The notes beneath the pieces are model-generated. The model was not told the origin of the DNA, ran no database searches, and saw only the letters and a program-made list of their open reading frames with translations. A program made the translations under genes and the position numbers. Below are positions 34,075 through 46,852 of a DNA stretch of 64,000 bases, one piece after another. Position 1 is the stretch's first letter, and each line of letters begins with the position of its first letter. Source of the stretch: Phymorhynchus buccinoides (lineage: Eukaryota > Mollusca > Gastropoda > Neogastropoda > Raphitomidae); the NCBI GenBank assembly GCA_017654935.2, contig CM065690.1:1-64000 (forward strand). Reading direction: 5' to 3'.

Positions 34075-37000
34075 CCGTACATTGTCGCTTCTCACGTTTT
34101 CTATTGTCCCCCGTCTACTTACCAGTGGTTTTTCACCGCTGCATTGTGTCGTCCCGCCTATAATAAATGGTCCCCAAGTTTTGCATGTGTCCCCGTTCTC
34201 TAGTTTCCCTCGTCACTATAATGATGTCCCCTCTTCCATAATGTCCCTAGGTTTTTTATGTACCCCCTCTCTATATGTCACCCTTATTTATGTCTCAGTC
34301 TCCGTAAGGTCAGCCAGCTTTATATATTGTGACCGCCCCCCCCACCCCCGCGCCCGGCTGTCTCTGTTCTCTGTCCTCTTGGGTGCTATCTTCTCTGCGT
34401 CTCTTCTAGTCTTCTCCTCTTCTTCTTCTCTCTCGTCCTTATTACTCACCACTCTATGTGTCGGCGTCAACTCTCACTTAATGTGTCCACTGTCTAAATA
34501 GTGTCCCCCGTTTTCTGTTCGGTGCCCACCAGCCCCGAAGCGACCCGCCCCCCGTCCTCTCATGTGGCAGCCGTCATTTTTCGCTGTGTGTGTGTCCCTG
34601 TCCCATAGAAGTGTCTCCCGTTTTGTTGTAAATGTCAATCCACCGTACTCTTGTGTCCTCACGTGTCTACCGGTTCGGTGTCCCCGTTTGTTTTTAATGT
34701 GACTCCCGTTTCTCTGTGTCCACTACTCATTGTGTCCCCACGTCTCCCGATAAAGTTCCCCGTTTTCATAGTGTGGCGACCCACCATGCTCTATGATTGT
34801 GTCACGCTCATTCAGCCCTCACTCCGCCCGAAATTGTCCCCCGTCTCTATGTTTCAAATGTTTCATTCATCTTATGTGTCCCTGTCTCATCATCATGTCC
34901 AGGACACATCATGTCCCGCGTTTTCTATGTGACCCCCGTCTACTATGTATCATCTCATGGTGTCCACTGTTCTCAAGACAATGTCTCCGTTTTTCATGTG
35001 ACCCTGCACCGCCGTGCTCTATGTTTCACATTTAATTGTGTCCGTCGCCTAGTACATCGTCTCATGCAGATCATGGTTCCCCGTTATCTCTATGTGACCC
35101 CCGGTCTCTATGATGTATCTACATCTCATGGTCTTTCCTGACCGTCTAAGATATGACACCCGCGGTTTTGTATGTGACCCCCACGCGTCGCTAGTGTTTC
35201 ACCTTTATTGGTTGTCCCTGTCTCTACATCGATGTCCCCAGAGTGTTTTCTATGGTTCCTATGTGCCGCCGTCTCTATGTATCTTACTCTCATTTGTGTC
35301 TCTCTCGTACCTCAAGAAATGGTCTCTCGGTTTTAATGTGACCCACCCCACCTGCTATTTTCACCTTTATTACTGTCCCTAGTCGGTCTCATCATGTCCT
35401 ACCGTTTATCTATGTGACGCCAACCCCGTCTCTATGTATCACTCAATCATTGTGGCCACGGCTCAAGATGTTGACGTTTGATGGGAACACCATACGACAG
35501 GTTTACAAAAACTTTGATGCGCGAATAACTGCTGCGATCCTCTGATCATTTCCCCGTTTTCTACTGTGCCGCTCGACGCCCGTCATCTTAAGGTAGCCAC
35601 ATCTCGAGATCAGTGTACGCCGTCTCATAGAGACATGTTCGTGCGCGTTTTTATTGACCCCGGTCTCTATGGTATATCACCTGTTATTGGTGTCGCCTCG
35701 TCTCTACATTCATGTCCTCCGTTTTATATGTTGAGCGACATACCCGTCCTCTATGTATACCACTCATCATTGTGTCCTCCGTCTCAAGAATGTCTCCGTT
35801 TTTAGTGTGCTGCTCTGACTACCCGTCTCTATGTTTTCACCTTATTGTGTCCCTGTCTTCATATCCATGTCCCCTGTTTTCTATGTGACCCAGTCACCCC
35901 CGTCTCTGATGTATCACTCTCATTGTGTGCCGCCGTCTCAAGAATGTCTCCGTTTTTATGTGACCGGGCCCGTCTTCTATGTTTCACCTTTATTGTGTCC
36001 CATCGTCTCTATATCAGTCGTCCCCGTTATCATAATGTGACACCACGTCTACTATGCGTACATCATACTAACTCATTGTGTCCCCCCCCGTCCTCAAGAC
36101 ATGCTCTCCCGTTTTTATAGTGACCACCCCGTCTCTAATGTTTCGACCTGTATTGTGTCCCCTGTCTCTATCAATGTCCCTCATGTTCCCCGTTTTCTAT
36201 GTGAACACCCTCTCTTATTTATCACTCTCATTTGTTCCCATTCTCAAGAATGTCTCCGTTTTTATGTGCCTCTCAGCCCGTCGTCTATGTTTTTCACCTT
36301 TTTTGTGTCCCTGTCTCTATCATGTTCCCGTTTTCTATGTGACCGCCGTCTCTATGTATCACTCTCATTGTGTCCCCGCGTCTCAGAATGTACTCTCTCC
36401 GTTTTTATGTGACACAGCCCGTCTCTATGTTTCACCTTTATTTGTGTCCCTTGTCAATCTATTGTATCCACTCATGTCTCTATTCTTAGTCCCGCCCAAG
36501 TTTTCTGATGTGACCGACCCGTACTCTATGTATCTAACGGTCTCAGTGCTGTCCCCCCCCCCCGCTCTCAAGACAACTGTCTCCGGCTTTTTATTTTGTC
36601 TCGTGTGCCCGAGCCAAGGTCAATCACGGCTGTTTGCACCCCGTCTTCTATGTTTCACCGTTTATTGTGTCCCTGTCTCTATCATGTCCCCGTTTTTATG
36701 TGACCCCCGTCTCTTGTATTCCTCTCATTGTGTCCCCCAGTTCTCAAGAATGTCTCCGTTTTATGTGACCTCCCCGTCTCTTACCCTCTATGTTTCACCT
36801 TTATTGTAGTCCGCTGTCTCTACCCCATCTATATCCAATCCCTATCATGTCCCTCGTTTCTAGTTGACCCCGTCCTCGTACATGTAATGTATTCACTCTC
36901 ATTGTGTCCCCGTCTCAAGAATGTTCTCCGTTTTTATGTGACTGCCCCCGTCATCTGATGTTTTCAGTTTCACCTTTATTGTGTCCCTTCTCTATCATGT

Positions 37001-38820
37001 CCCCGTTTTCTATCGTTACGCCAACCCCCGCATGCCACCGCAATATTAGACCAGTACTCTTCTATGTGGTAAACCTGCTTGCAGTTGTGGTCTCCCGTCT
37101 CGCGCTCAGAAGGTCTCGAGTTTATTATTGACGCCCAGCCCGGCACTCATCCTCTCTTGCGTGGTTTCTACGCATTTATCTGTGTCCCTTGTCTCTATCT
37201 ACGGTTCCCCGTTTTCTTTCTATGTGACGCCCCCGTCTCTATGTTATTCCTCTCTCATCTGTGATGCCGCGTCTGCAACGACTAGTCTCCGTTTTTATGT
37301 GACTCCCGCTCTGCTATGTTTCACCTTTATTGTGTCCGCTGTCTCATATCATGTCCCCCGTCCCCGTTTTCTTATGTGAGCCCAGAGCCCGTCTCTATGT
37401 ATTCACTCTCCATTGTGTCCCCCGTCTCAATAACCAAAAATGTCTCCGTTTTTATGTGACCCCGACACCCGTCTCATGTTTTCACCTTTAATGTGGTGTC
37501 CCTGTCCGTCTATCCATGTCCCCACGGAATTATTTATTTCTCGTGACAAGCGAAGCCCCTGTCTCGTGTATGTGTCACGCTATCTTCATGCGTATTGTCG
37601 TTACCGCCGAGTCTTCAAGATGGTCTCCGTTTATTATGTGACACACAACCCGTTCTCTATGTTGTCAACCTTTATATTTGTCCCTGGTCCTTCTATCGAT
37701 GAGCATTGTCCCCGTTTCCTATGTGACCACATTCCCGCCATCCTCTATGTGACCGGGCCCCACCCTTCTCTATGTATCAATCTAACCTCAACTCTCCTCT
37801 TGTGTCCCCACCCGTCTCAAGAATGGTCTCCGTTTTTATGTGCCCCCGCGTCTCTATGTTTCACCTTTATGTGTCCCTGTCTCTATCCCAATAGTCCCCG
37901 TTTTTCTATGTGACCCCCATCATACTCGCACCCGTCTCTATGTATGCCCTGCTCATTGTGTCCCCGTCTCAAGAATGTCCCGTTTTATGTAGACCTACCC
38001 GTCTCTATGTTTCACCTTTATTGTTCCCTGTCTCTTAGCTATGGTCCCCGTTTTCCTATGGGACCCCCGCGTGCTCTATGTATCACTCTCATTGTGTCCC
38101 CGGTCTCAGAGATGTCTCCCGTTTGTTTTATGTGACTACCACCCCCATGGCAAATCTATGTGTCACGTCTCGCTTTGTGGTCTATCCCATGCTCCACCCA
38201 CTAAATGTCCCCGTTTCTTATGTAGGCCGCCCCGTCTCTATGTGTCAGCCTACATGTTGTGGTGTCTCTTTGTCTGTCCTATATAACATTTCCACAACAA
38301 AAGTTCCGCCATATTTATATATGTTGCGACCGGCGGCCGTTGACTCACTCTATGTGTCACTCTCATTCAGTTTCAGAAAAGCTAACCCCCCGTCCCATCC
38401 CCAAATTGTCCCCCGTACACTATCCTATGTGTCCCATCCGATCTCTTGTTTTCACCTTTATTGTGTCCCCTCGGGTCTCTATGATGTCCCAGGTTATTTA
38501 CATGTGACCATCCCTTGTCTCGATGTTATTACTTCTCATTGTGTCCCCGTTCTCCCATTATATCCTCCTGTTTTCTACATGTGACCGCTCCTGTCTCTTT
38601 CTATATGCTCAGCACCACGATCAACTGTAGTCCCTGCTCATACATCATGTCCCCTTTTTATCTATGTGCGCCCACCTGGATCTCTAGTGTGGTCATCGCA
38701 GTACGTGTGTCCCTGTCTCCATATATGTCCCCGTTGGTCTCTATCTCCGCACGTCTCTATGTGTCAGCCTCGATTGATGTCTCCTGTCTCTATCATGTCC
38801 GCACATTTTCTATGTGACTT
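34075..38820. repeat. Large CT-rich satellite with two alternating half-monomers
   Basis: About 4.7 kb of tandem repeat. Two half-units alternate: one with the anchor CTATGTTTCACCTTTATTG followed by TGTCCCTGTCTCTATCATG, the other with CTATGTATCACTCTCATTG followed by TGTCCCCGTCTCAAGAATG. Each half-unit is about 65-70 bp and closes with TCCCCGTTTT or TCTCCGTTTT plus TATGTGACC, so a full unit is about 130-140 bp. The half-units share an internal ~32-bp sub-repeat (TGTCYC...GTCTCTATG). The array is cleanest at 35.8-38.1 kb and degenerates at both ends. Single-base indels are frequent. The many open frames here are artefacts. Confidence 0.9.
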
Positions 38821-39426
38821 GCTTACCTGGATATAATGAACTGAGAAGAAGTAATTCCTTGTGTTTTGATGATGTCATATTCATACCATAGCCACTCATT
38901 ACATTTTGTTTAGATTTTGATTTTTTTCTTCGCGCATCTTTCCCCACAATGTACACTTCCTATTCTTGTGAAATTCAATTGATATTAGAGTTGCATATAT
39001 TATGTGCTGTGTGCGAGGTTGGTGATGGTCGGGGGGGAACGGATCGGGCTGTGTAGTGAATGTGTAGTTTTTATTTTGTTTGTTTGTTGTTTCTTGTCGC
39101 CCTTGTTCTTTTGTTCATTAATCTGAAGTTTATTATGCATGCTCTGCTTTTACTACTTCTTCTTTTGTTTTCGAGGCGCACACGATGTACAAGCAAAAAA
39201 GCCCAATGTCGAATGTGCTTATTCTTTTTCCATTCAATAGTAAAAAAGGATGTTTCCTAAATTGTTTCAAATGTTTTCAAATGTCCCTATTTCTACATAA
39301 CGGTCTACGGTCCACACATTGTAAGTGAAGTAGAAAATGGCACTTGTCCGACTGATAGATTGGAATCCATTGTAATCTCCGGACGGATGGAATAGGAGGT
39401 TTGAACTTTAATTTATACTGGGGGGT

Positions 39427-39926
39427 NNNNNNNNNNNNNNNNNNNNNNNNNNNNNNNNNNNNNNNNNNNNNNNNNNNNNNNNNNNNNNNNNNNNNNNNNN
39501 NNNNNNNNNNNNNNNNNNNNNNNNNNNNNNNNNNNNNNNNNNNNNNNNNNNNNNNNNNNNNNNNNNNNNNNNNNNNNNNNNNNNNNNNNNNNNNNNNNNN
39601 NNNNNNNNNNNNNNNNNNNNNNNNNNNNNNNNNNNNNNNNNNNNNNNNNNNNNNNNNNNNNNNNNNNNNNNNNNNNNNNNNNNNNNNNNNNNNNNNNNNN
39701 NNNNNNNNNNNNNNNNNNNNNNNNNNNNNNNNNNNNNNNNNNNNNNNNNNNNNNNNNNNNNNNNNNNNNNNNNNNNNNNNNNNNNNNNNNNNNNNNNNNN
39801 NNNNNNNNNNNNNNNNNNNNNNNNNNNNNNNNNNNNNNNNNNNNNNNNNNNNNNNNNNNNNNNNNNNNNNNNNNNNNNNNNNNNNNNNNNNNNNNNNNNN
39901 NNNNNNNNNNNNNNNNNNNNNNNNNN
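39427..39926. other. Assembly gap (500 N)
   Basis: Exactly 500 N, matching the size of the gap at 15922-16421. 38821-39426 and 39927-41414 contain no gene; CA runs occur near 40277-40395 and 41125-41162. Confidence 0.99.
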
Positions 39927-41493
39927 TTAACACAAGAGGAAACACTTACCCCTCATCCCTCTAAAATCAATATTTTGACAACGAGCAGAGACTAAAATCA
40001 TCACAAGTCCCTTAAAATTAACAACAGTTCCCTGAAACGTTGCAGGAATAATGTTTATTATGTTCTTGTCATATAAAGAAAACAAACAAGATACAATCCC
40101 ATATGTTTAAACCCAAGAGAAAATACTCCCCATCTAAAATCAAAATTTGGATTATGGAAATAACTTGCACCAACCCCATCTAAATCAATTTGGAAATACA
40201 ATTATAGAGAGGCATTGTAACAAAAAGAATTCCTTATAACTGGGAGTTCTATTAAAACATTCAGACAGTATGCGTGCGCGCGCACACACACAACACGCAC
40301 ACATGCACAAAATGATTACAACCTGTCTACACAAACTCATATAAAAACATGCAAACAACCACCCACCCACCCCAGGACAGACACACACACACAATGGCTT
40401 GCACACCCACACATGCAGGCACTGCATTTCAGCACAATATCAAATGTATGAATGTGACCAAACAACCACAGCCCACACAGTGAGAGTTGAGATGTGTGCC
40501 TTGCTTCTTACTGACTCCGTATGTGCGTGAATCAGATTGAAAACAGTAAGGGAAATATTAGTGGTCTAACTTCACATCATGGTCTCCTTTGACCGTATTT
40601 TATATCTATATACTCATAACAAAAATTGAATCAAACCCATTTATCTGAAAGTTATCCCGTTTTTACCCAAAAATACAGACCTTGCAATACCAAAAACAAT
40701 TTGAGTCAAAAGGGCCCAAGTTTTAGTTGGTCCAGTTTGACCCAAAATCATTTCAAAATGTTGAGGCCAACCAATTTCGTGTCAAAACGGACTATCTAAC
40801 AAAAATGTCAAATACTCCATTGTTTGTATTCTAATTAACTCCCGAATTTGCAATAATATCTTTGAGATCCCAATACACCACCACTCCAAAATTAATGTAA
40901 TAGGGAAGCTTAGATTTTTTACAGGAATTGTTCAAAACTTTAGAAGCGTTTTTCTCGAAACAGGCCTTTTCGAGTTGGTCTGTTTTGACTCCAAGCCATC
41001 GATACAGTCTCACCCATACAGTCTCTCAAATTGACACACAATGCCCCTCCCCCCACCCTCACTTAACCCGCCATGCTATGCATCAGGCAGGCAACATACA
41101 CAGTCTCACCCATAGTCACCTCACACACACACTCACACAAGGACGCGCACGCACACACACACTTTAGTTTTATGTCTGGGACACACACTAACTTGTCTTG
41201 CTAGTTAGCCTAGCCTAGATCAAAGTGTCTTTGGTTAGGCCTAGGTCTAGATCTACTTTCTGTTTGCTCTTTCTTTTCTCGTTTTTTTTAATAATCTATT
41301 CTTAATTAACAATCTATCACTTATTGTAACAAAGATGATGTTAATTATGCATGTCTGCGCTTTAAAATCAAAGTTTACTTGACTTATTCTAGACTCAGAT
41401 CAAGCTGAATCGTGAATGTTGGCACTGCGTCTGTGCCATCGATAATCATCATAATGTGCTGTCCCTGCTTCTCCCAGTCGGCATGACGTCACA

Positions 41494-41543
41494 TGTCACG
41501 TGATTTTATTGACAACCGTTCCGCCATTTTGATTTGGGGGATA
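41494..41543 (+). promoter_or_regulatory. Left subterminal inverted repeat with E-box and YY1-like site
   Basis: Contains CACGTG (41497-41502) within TGTCACGTGA, then CCGCCATTTT (41521-41530) and TTGGGGGATA (41534-41543). The same three blocks appear inverted at the right end (51469-51518). A role in driving the exonuclease gene or in transposase binding is inferred from position only. Confidence 0.5.
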
Positions 41544-41951
41544 GCAAAGCGATCTGATACATTCTCTCTTGTCTTTTACAGTTCTCTGTTTTCGTCACAT
41601 ACCGTTTTTTTTACAAAAGAAATGTCGTTTTCCTATCAAGAAGGGTTTATCTTCTGAAGACAGGAAAAAGGTTATTTAGCCAAGCCTACTATGAAAACGG
41701 TTTGGAGAAATGTCCTTTCAAAAGAGCGGCAGATAAGCAGATGCATGGAACGAACAACCCCAAGGATATGGCCAGCCATTGAGATACAGCGACGTTTTAC
41801 ACACTACTTGATTAAAAGTCCTCGTGAGTTGCTTTTGATGATTTTCATACATTTGCGTCCTGTAGTGATTTGAAAAAAATTGTAAATGTATAAAAACATC
41901 AAGATAACATTTTTAACACAAGTCCAGCGCAATCCCCTTTGTCCCCGCCCC

Positions 41952-42096
41952 CCACAAGCCCCAGCCCCCCCCCCCCCCGCAACCCGCCCTTTGTGTCCCC
42001 TTTGTCCCCCACCCAACACACCCCCCCCCCCCCCCCCAACCCCAGGTCCACCCCCCCCCCAACCCCCCCCCCCCCCCCCCCCGCCCCCCCCTCCCC
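41952..42096. repeat. C-rich low-complexity tract
   Basis: Poly(C) runs broken by CCACAACC. Pro-rich frames across it are artefacts. Confidence 0.9.
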
Positions 42097-42378
42097 CCAA
42101 GAATTTAGTCAAGTCAAGTGATTCTCATTTTCTTGACATCATGATAACAATGAATTGATATTTGCTTTAAGGGTTTTCCTTTTCCATAGCAGGAAATATT
42201 TTAATATTGAATTCAAAATTTAAAGGAGTTGGACTTGGAGTGGGCGTGTCGCAGTCAAACTCCTACTCCTAGCTCATGCAAATATGTAGCACACACACTG
42301 TATTCTATAAAACCTGTTATTTAATTAAAACATGTGTGATGTGTTAAAATAATTAAGTTTAGGGAATAGAACTAGGTG

Positions 42379-42410
42379 CTCCCCCCCCCCCCCCCCCCCC
42401 CCCTTCCGCC

Positions 42411-42485
<75 letters not shown>

Positions 42486-42500
42486 AGCCCCCCCCCCCTA
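42379..42500. repeat. Poly(C) tract
   Basis: About 120 bp almost entirely C, with isolated TT, A and AG. The true length is probably unreliable. Confidence 0.9.
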
Positions 42501-42978
42501 AGTTCGTCGATGAATTGACACAAAAAGTGGCCCCTTCAACTATCTTTCACTTTCAGAATCAGTCATGTGTGTCCCATGATTGTGAAAATTGTCTCCTCAC
42601 TTTCAGCAGCCATGCGACATGTGTCTCACATGAAGTCTGAAAACAATCTGAAGCTCTGTATATCGTATAATTATCAGAATATGTCTGAATAGGCTTTTAT
42701 TAAGCTTGTTGCCTGCTATATAGTATATGTTATACAGGCTACACATCTTATACAAGTTATAGTTGTGCAACAAGGTGAAAATAGGCACATACTGCTGTAT
42801 TATACAAAGTTATAGTCAGATGTGTATGGAAGCAATGGTCTTCCCAGAAGTTAGTAATATCAAGATTATTTTTATAATTATTAAGTGTTATATTGATTGC
42901 AATCTGCTTGTGAGATTGGAAAACAAATATTGATAAAATTTTCTTTCTCCCTTCTCAGGATTGTTTTCTACTGAGGCC

Positions 42979-43187
42979 ATGGAGAACTACAGGTCATTGG
43001 ATGCCCACAGTTTCTTCTTGTCTGGATGGGTCCAGACAGTTTTCCACAAGAGGACAACTACGGGCCACTACGTCCTGAAGGCAGATGTGAAGCCATCATA
43101 CCGAGTGACCGAGGATCCACATCACCCCTGGGTGGTTGTGAAAAAGACTGGACCTGTTGTTGCTGCACACTGTGACTGCAAAGCTGG
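42979..43187 (+). CDS. SWIM/YqaJ exonuclease/PHD protein, exon 1
   Basis: First coding exon (residues 1-70) of the transposon's second protein, which totals 541 residues. The Met at 42979 lies in a strong start context (GAGGCCATGG); the frame is open back to an acceptor-like TCTCCCTTCTCAG at 42958, so a further 5' exon, probably non-coding, is possible. It encodes the conserved N-terminal region of the family (FFLSGWVQ, then ADVKPSY) and the first zinc pair of a SWIM finger, C65-D-C67. The donor is at 43188 (GCTGG|GTTTGT), splitting a Gly codon that exon 2 completes. The finger therefore exists only after splicing. Confidence 0.8.
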
Positions 43188-44799
43188 GTTTGTCCAAATT
43201 TTTTTTAACATTTTTTTAATTTTTAGGTGTAACCTGATATCATCTGCTAATGGTTACAAGCATTGCTACGTTTACCCCCCCAAAAAAAAAGGTTTGTTTC
43301 CGGTTTCCTGACCGACCCTAGGCCCCCCCTGCCCCCCCAAAACTTTGTTTTTGACCAATAAGGGATTTTTTTTAAAACATCAATAAAACGAAAGCAGTGT
43401 TCCCGATCACCCCGATATGTGCGTCCCGGCCGTCAATGACGTATAAGTTACCGAAATTGTGCAAAAATTCATCACCCAGTGCCAGTTTGACGTATAAAAA
43501 AAAAAGAAAAAAAAAGATGCCGACCTAAAACCCTATTTTTAAAAACCGATGAAACAGGAAACAGACCTTTTTTTTTTTGCCTTAAAAACATCGAATATAA
43601 ACGAAAGCAGCCATGTTCCCGATCACGTCCGATATGTGCATCACGGCCGTCAATGACTGTAATTAAGTTAACCGAAGACCCACTGAGTTGCCTCCAATCA
43701 TTCATCCCACCCCTTTCTGGCTAGATTCAGTTAAAAATAGACCGTCATAAAAAAATTGTAAAGAAGCCTCTTTTTGAGGTTAAAAAAAGAAATGCCCAAC
43801 CTACCGAGCATTTTGTTTAAAAGTCGATGAAACAGGAAACAGACCTTTTTTTTTTTTTGCCTTAGTATGTTTAAGCCATCTTCCACACTCTTAGATGATT
43901 TTCAAGACATCCATCCTGACATTGGAAAGTTGTTTTTTTAAGTCAGATAATCATAATTTGCCTAGGCGGTTCAGTGGTGTTAGCTGAACCATATCAGTTC
44001 GGGAAAAAAAGAAAAAAGTTGAGGCCGACCGACTGATCTTTTTTTTTTTTTTTTTGACATGTTACCTTAACCACAATTATTTTTTGTTGCGGAGGGTGGG
44101 GGTTCTAATAGGAGGGCTGATGGAGAGACAACCGAGAGGGGGTGGGGTGGAAGTGTTATGGTGGTTTATGACCAATAGTGTGACACTTCTTCTTCTTTGA
44201 TCACAGGCTTTCATCTCCCGCATTCAAATTTGAACGCAGCTGAAATTTTTAAGCATTGTGAAACACTACTGGACATAAATATTGTCAATTAAATACAATT
44301 TAATGTTTACCGATCACGCTTTTGACTACACAGACACAACCGCGCTGGTCTTCCATGACCCATACTCAGTAAAGAGATTTTTGACATGCATTTTAACAGT
44401 GTTTATCCCTGTCCAGATGATGCGGGTCCTCCAGGACCCATACTCGTCAAAGAGTCACCATGTGTTTATACTTCTCCAGATGGCGCGGGTCTCCCACGAC
44501 CCATACTCAATGCACTGCAGTAACATATTTCTGCTCTTCAGGGAGACCCGCGTCTTCAGGAAAAGTATATTAAAATGTCCTACTACGTCATTTGTGTTTC
44601 ATACTCTTTAATGAAATTTAAGACACAGAAATTCATTAACGTTTTTGACAAAGTCATCAAATTTCATGACCATTGCTTAAATACTTTTTGAGATATAACA
44701 GTTGTTTGTGTCTGGTAAAGGTTAAATACAGAAATTGGCACATTTTGAATAAGGATGCATGCATACTCAAAATTTTTCTTTAACTTTTTTTTTCTTCAG
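43188..44799 (+). other. Intron of the exonuclease gene, with internal repeats
   Basis: A 1612-bp intron ending in a polypyrimidine tract and TTTCTTCAG. It holds two diverged ~200-bp tandem copies (sharing CGAAAGCAG...GTTCCCGATCAC and CGGCCGTCAATGAC; 43380-43580 and 43590-43700), repeated AACAGGAAACAGACC/poly(T) segments, and a ~70-bp repeat at 44345-44515 in which each unit has a small hairpin around GCGGGTCC and GACCCATACTC. Confidence 0.7.
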
Positions 44800-46216
44800 G
44801 CTTGGAGAAAGCTGTTCTCATGTCGGGTCTTTGCTGTTCAAGATGGAGGCTGCTGTCAGACTGGGTTTTACAACCTCGGCCTGCACAGATGTTCCATGTG
44901 CATGGAATGCCTGCTTCACAAAGAATGTTGAGCCAGCTAAGGTATCTGCCATCAAATTTTACAGGAGAGAGGCAAAGGAAAAATGTCTCAGATCGAAGAA
45001 AAAAGCTAAGACTATTCCTGCACCATCCACCCTGGAAGAGCAACAGTCCTTTATCAATTCTTTGTCAAGTCTTGGTAACAAATGTGTTGCGCTGAGTGCA
45101 TGGGATCAGTTTGCTGACCAGTTTTCAGGGCTAGGACCTGTTCCCCAGACCAACAAGCTACCAGCATGTTTAAGATATTTGTATAAGGAGAATTCGGATG
45201 ACCTGGAAGAGTGCTGCTCCGCTGCCGAACAAAAGATCCGTGTGAGCAAAGAAGAAGTGGCGTATGTTGATGAATCAACCAGAAACCAGGCCTCTTCTTC
45301 GGTGTGGCATGAACAAAGAATAGGCCGAATTACAGCTTCGACAGCAGGTGACTGCTTAAAGACAGATCAGACGAGGCCAGCTGTGTCCCTGATCAAAAAG
45401 ATTTGCCAGCATCAGCAAAGAAACCTGAGAGTGCCATCTGTTCTTTGGGGCAATGAACATGAGGAAGATGCATTCCGGCTGTATGTGAATGTGAATTCAC
45501 GGAGTGGCATTGCACCCGATACACCTCCAATAGGCACTGTATTTATGAACTCCAGTGCCCATTCTGAAGCTCCATTGACTGTGAGGAAGTCTGGCTTTGT
45601 CATTTGTGGACACAGACCCTTTTTTGGTGCCTCGCCGGATGGCATCATCAACTGCGAATGTTGTGGTGTAGGGGTTCTAGAGATTAAGTGCCCATATTCA
45701 CTACGTGAGAAGCCCATGTCCACCATCCTTGGAGACACCTCATTTTGCTTGAGCAGGGATTGGACATTGAAAAGGAATCACAAGTATTTTGCTCAAGTAC
45801 AGTTCCAAATGTATGTGTGCAACGCTGCTTATGCAGACTTTGTAGTGTGGTCACCTCAGGATTGTGCATTTGTGCGAGTGCCCCGTGATCCTGCCTTCAT
45901 TCAAGAAATGGTTGGCACTTTGGAAACGTTTTGGAAAACAAACATTCTCCCAGAGCTTGTGACAAGAAGGATGGAACTTGGCAAACCTGGCTGCAGTCAT
46001 GATCTGACTGAGCAACAAAGTTCATCCCAAGAAGGCACAAGCAGTGTCAAGGTTTACTGTTTGTGCAAAACTTGCACTGATCTTGACAACATGGTCGGAT
46101 GTGATCGTTGCGATGAGTGGTTTCATCCACGGTGTATTGGATTGAAAGGGTTGCCAAAATCTAAGCGATGGTATTGTAGGCCCTGTAGGAAAGGAATGTC
46201 GAAAACTGCCTCCTAA
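44800..46216 (+). CDS. SWIM/YqaJ exonuclease/PHD protein, exon 2
   Basis: Second exon (residues 70-541, stop at 46216). It completes the SWIM finger with C75-S-H77 (CxCx7CxH) and the conserved GSLLFKME after it. A YqaJ/lambda-exonuclease-type nuclease domain follows at about 235-435: WHEQRIGRITAS (239-250), NEHEEDAF (288-295), GASPDG with D350, LEIKCPYS with E364 and K366 (the ExK metal-binding motif) and AQVQFQMY (401-408). A C-terminal PHD finger (C4HC3) comprises C490, C492, C504, C507, H512, C515, C529 and C532, with the typical Trp before Phe-His. Phage relatives degrade one strand of duplex ends; here a role in transposon end processing or repair is inferred. PHD fingers often bind histone H3 tails, which could influence targeting. 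The frame is intact and ends about 2.1 kb from the stop of the convergent transposase gene. Confidence 0.9.
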
Positions 46217-46852
46217 AGCAGCCCTGAGAGTGGCGAGTCGAAACAAAAAATTTTAAGTTACCAGTCAAACACTGGTGGATAACATTTTCCACTTTCAGGA
46301 CTGTAAAGGAAAGGATTTTTTTGGCATGAAATCACCCATCGTGAATTGGATTTCCTAACTTTCGTGTATTTTGTAAAAATGGTTGATTTTAAATAACGTA
46401 AGAAAAATTTAGTCAACTTTGGAGAATGTTTATTGCTAACAAGTGTCTATCAATGTTTAATCTTTGCAATTTGTTCCGTAAAAACAAAACAGAACTTAAA
46501 TTGAGGTAATTCATAAAGGTGGTTTAAAATTCATTTCATTTAAATAATTCTTAAAAAGCATACGTTATTCTTATTTGAATTATTATGTGAAACGTTATTT
46601 CCAATAGTCTACAGATGTGTTTAATTTCTTTTTTATCATCGAGTGATATGACCCGATGTATCCTTTTGTGGTTATATCCTCCACACCCCAATAGGGGTAA
46701 AAGGATTAAACTAAACTTGAACTTGTGTGTGTGCATGTTTTATGTGATTTAGCAGGCAAGCCTGAAATCCAACATTGTTGCAGCAGGGCTCTGCCTCAAA
46801 TTAAAAAAAACAAGACCTGTTAATGAAGTTATTGTGTCATTTTTTTTCATTA

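Noticed and set aside
34082..38584. Many overlapping Cys/Ser/Pro/Val-rich open frames
   Set aside because: All follow the satellite period, occur in all frames and lack domains or splice context.
41691..41873. Possible extra 5' coding exon of the exonuclease gene
   Set aside because: Short frames here resemble family N-termini only vaguely and lack a convincing start and donor; the Met at 42979 already gives a complete family-like N-terminus.
41886..42158. Pro-rich and Gly-rich frames
   Set aside because: Artefacts of the poly(C) tract; not linked to the neighbouring transposon gene.
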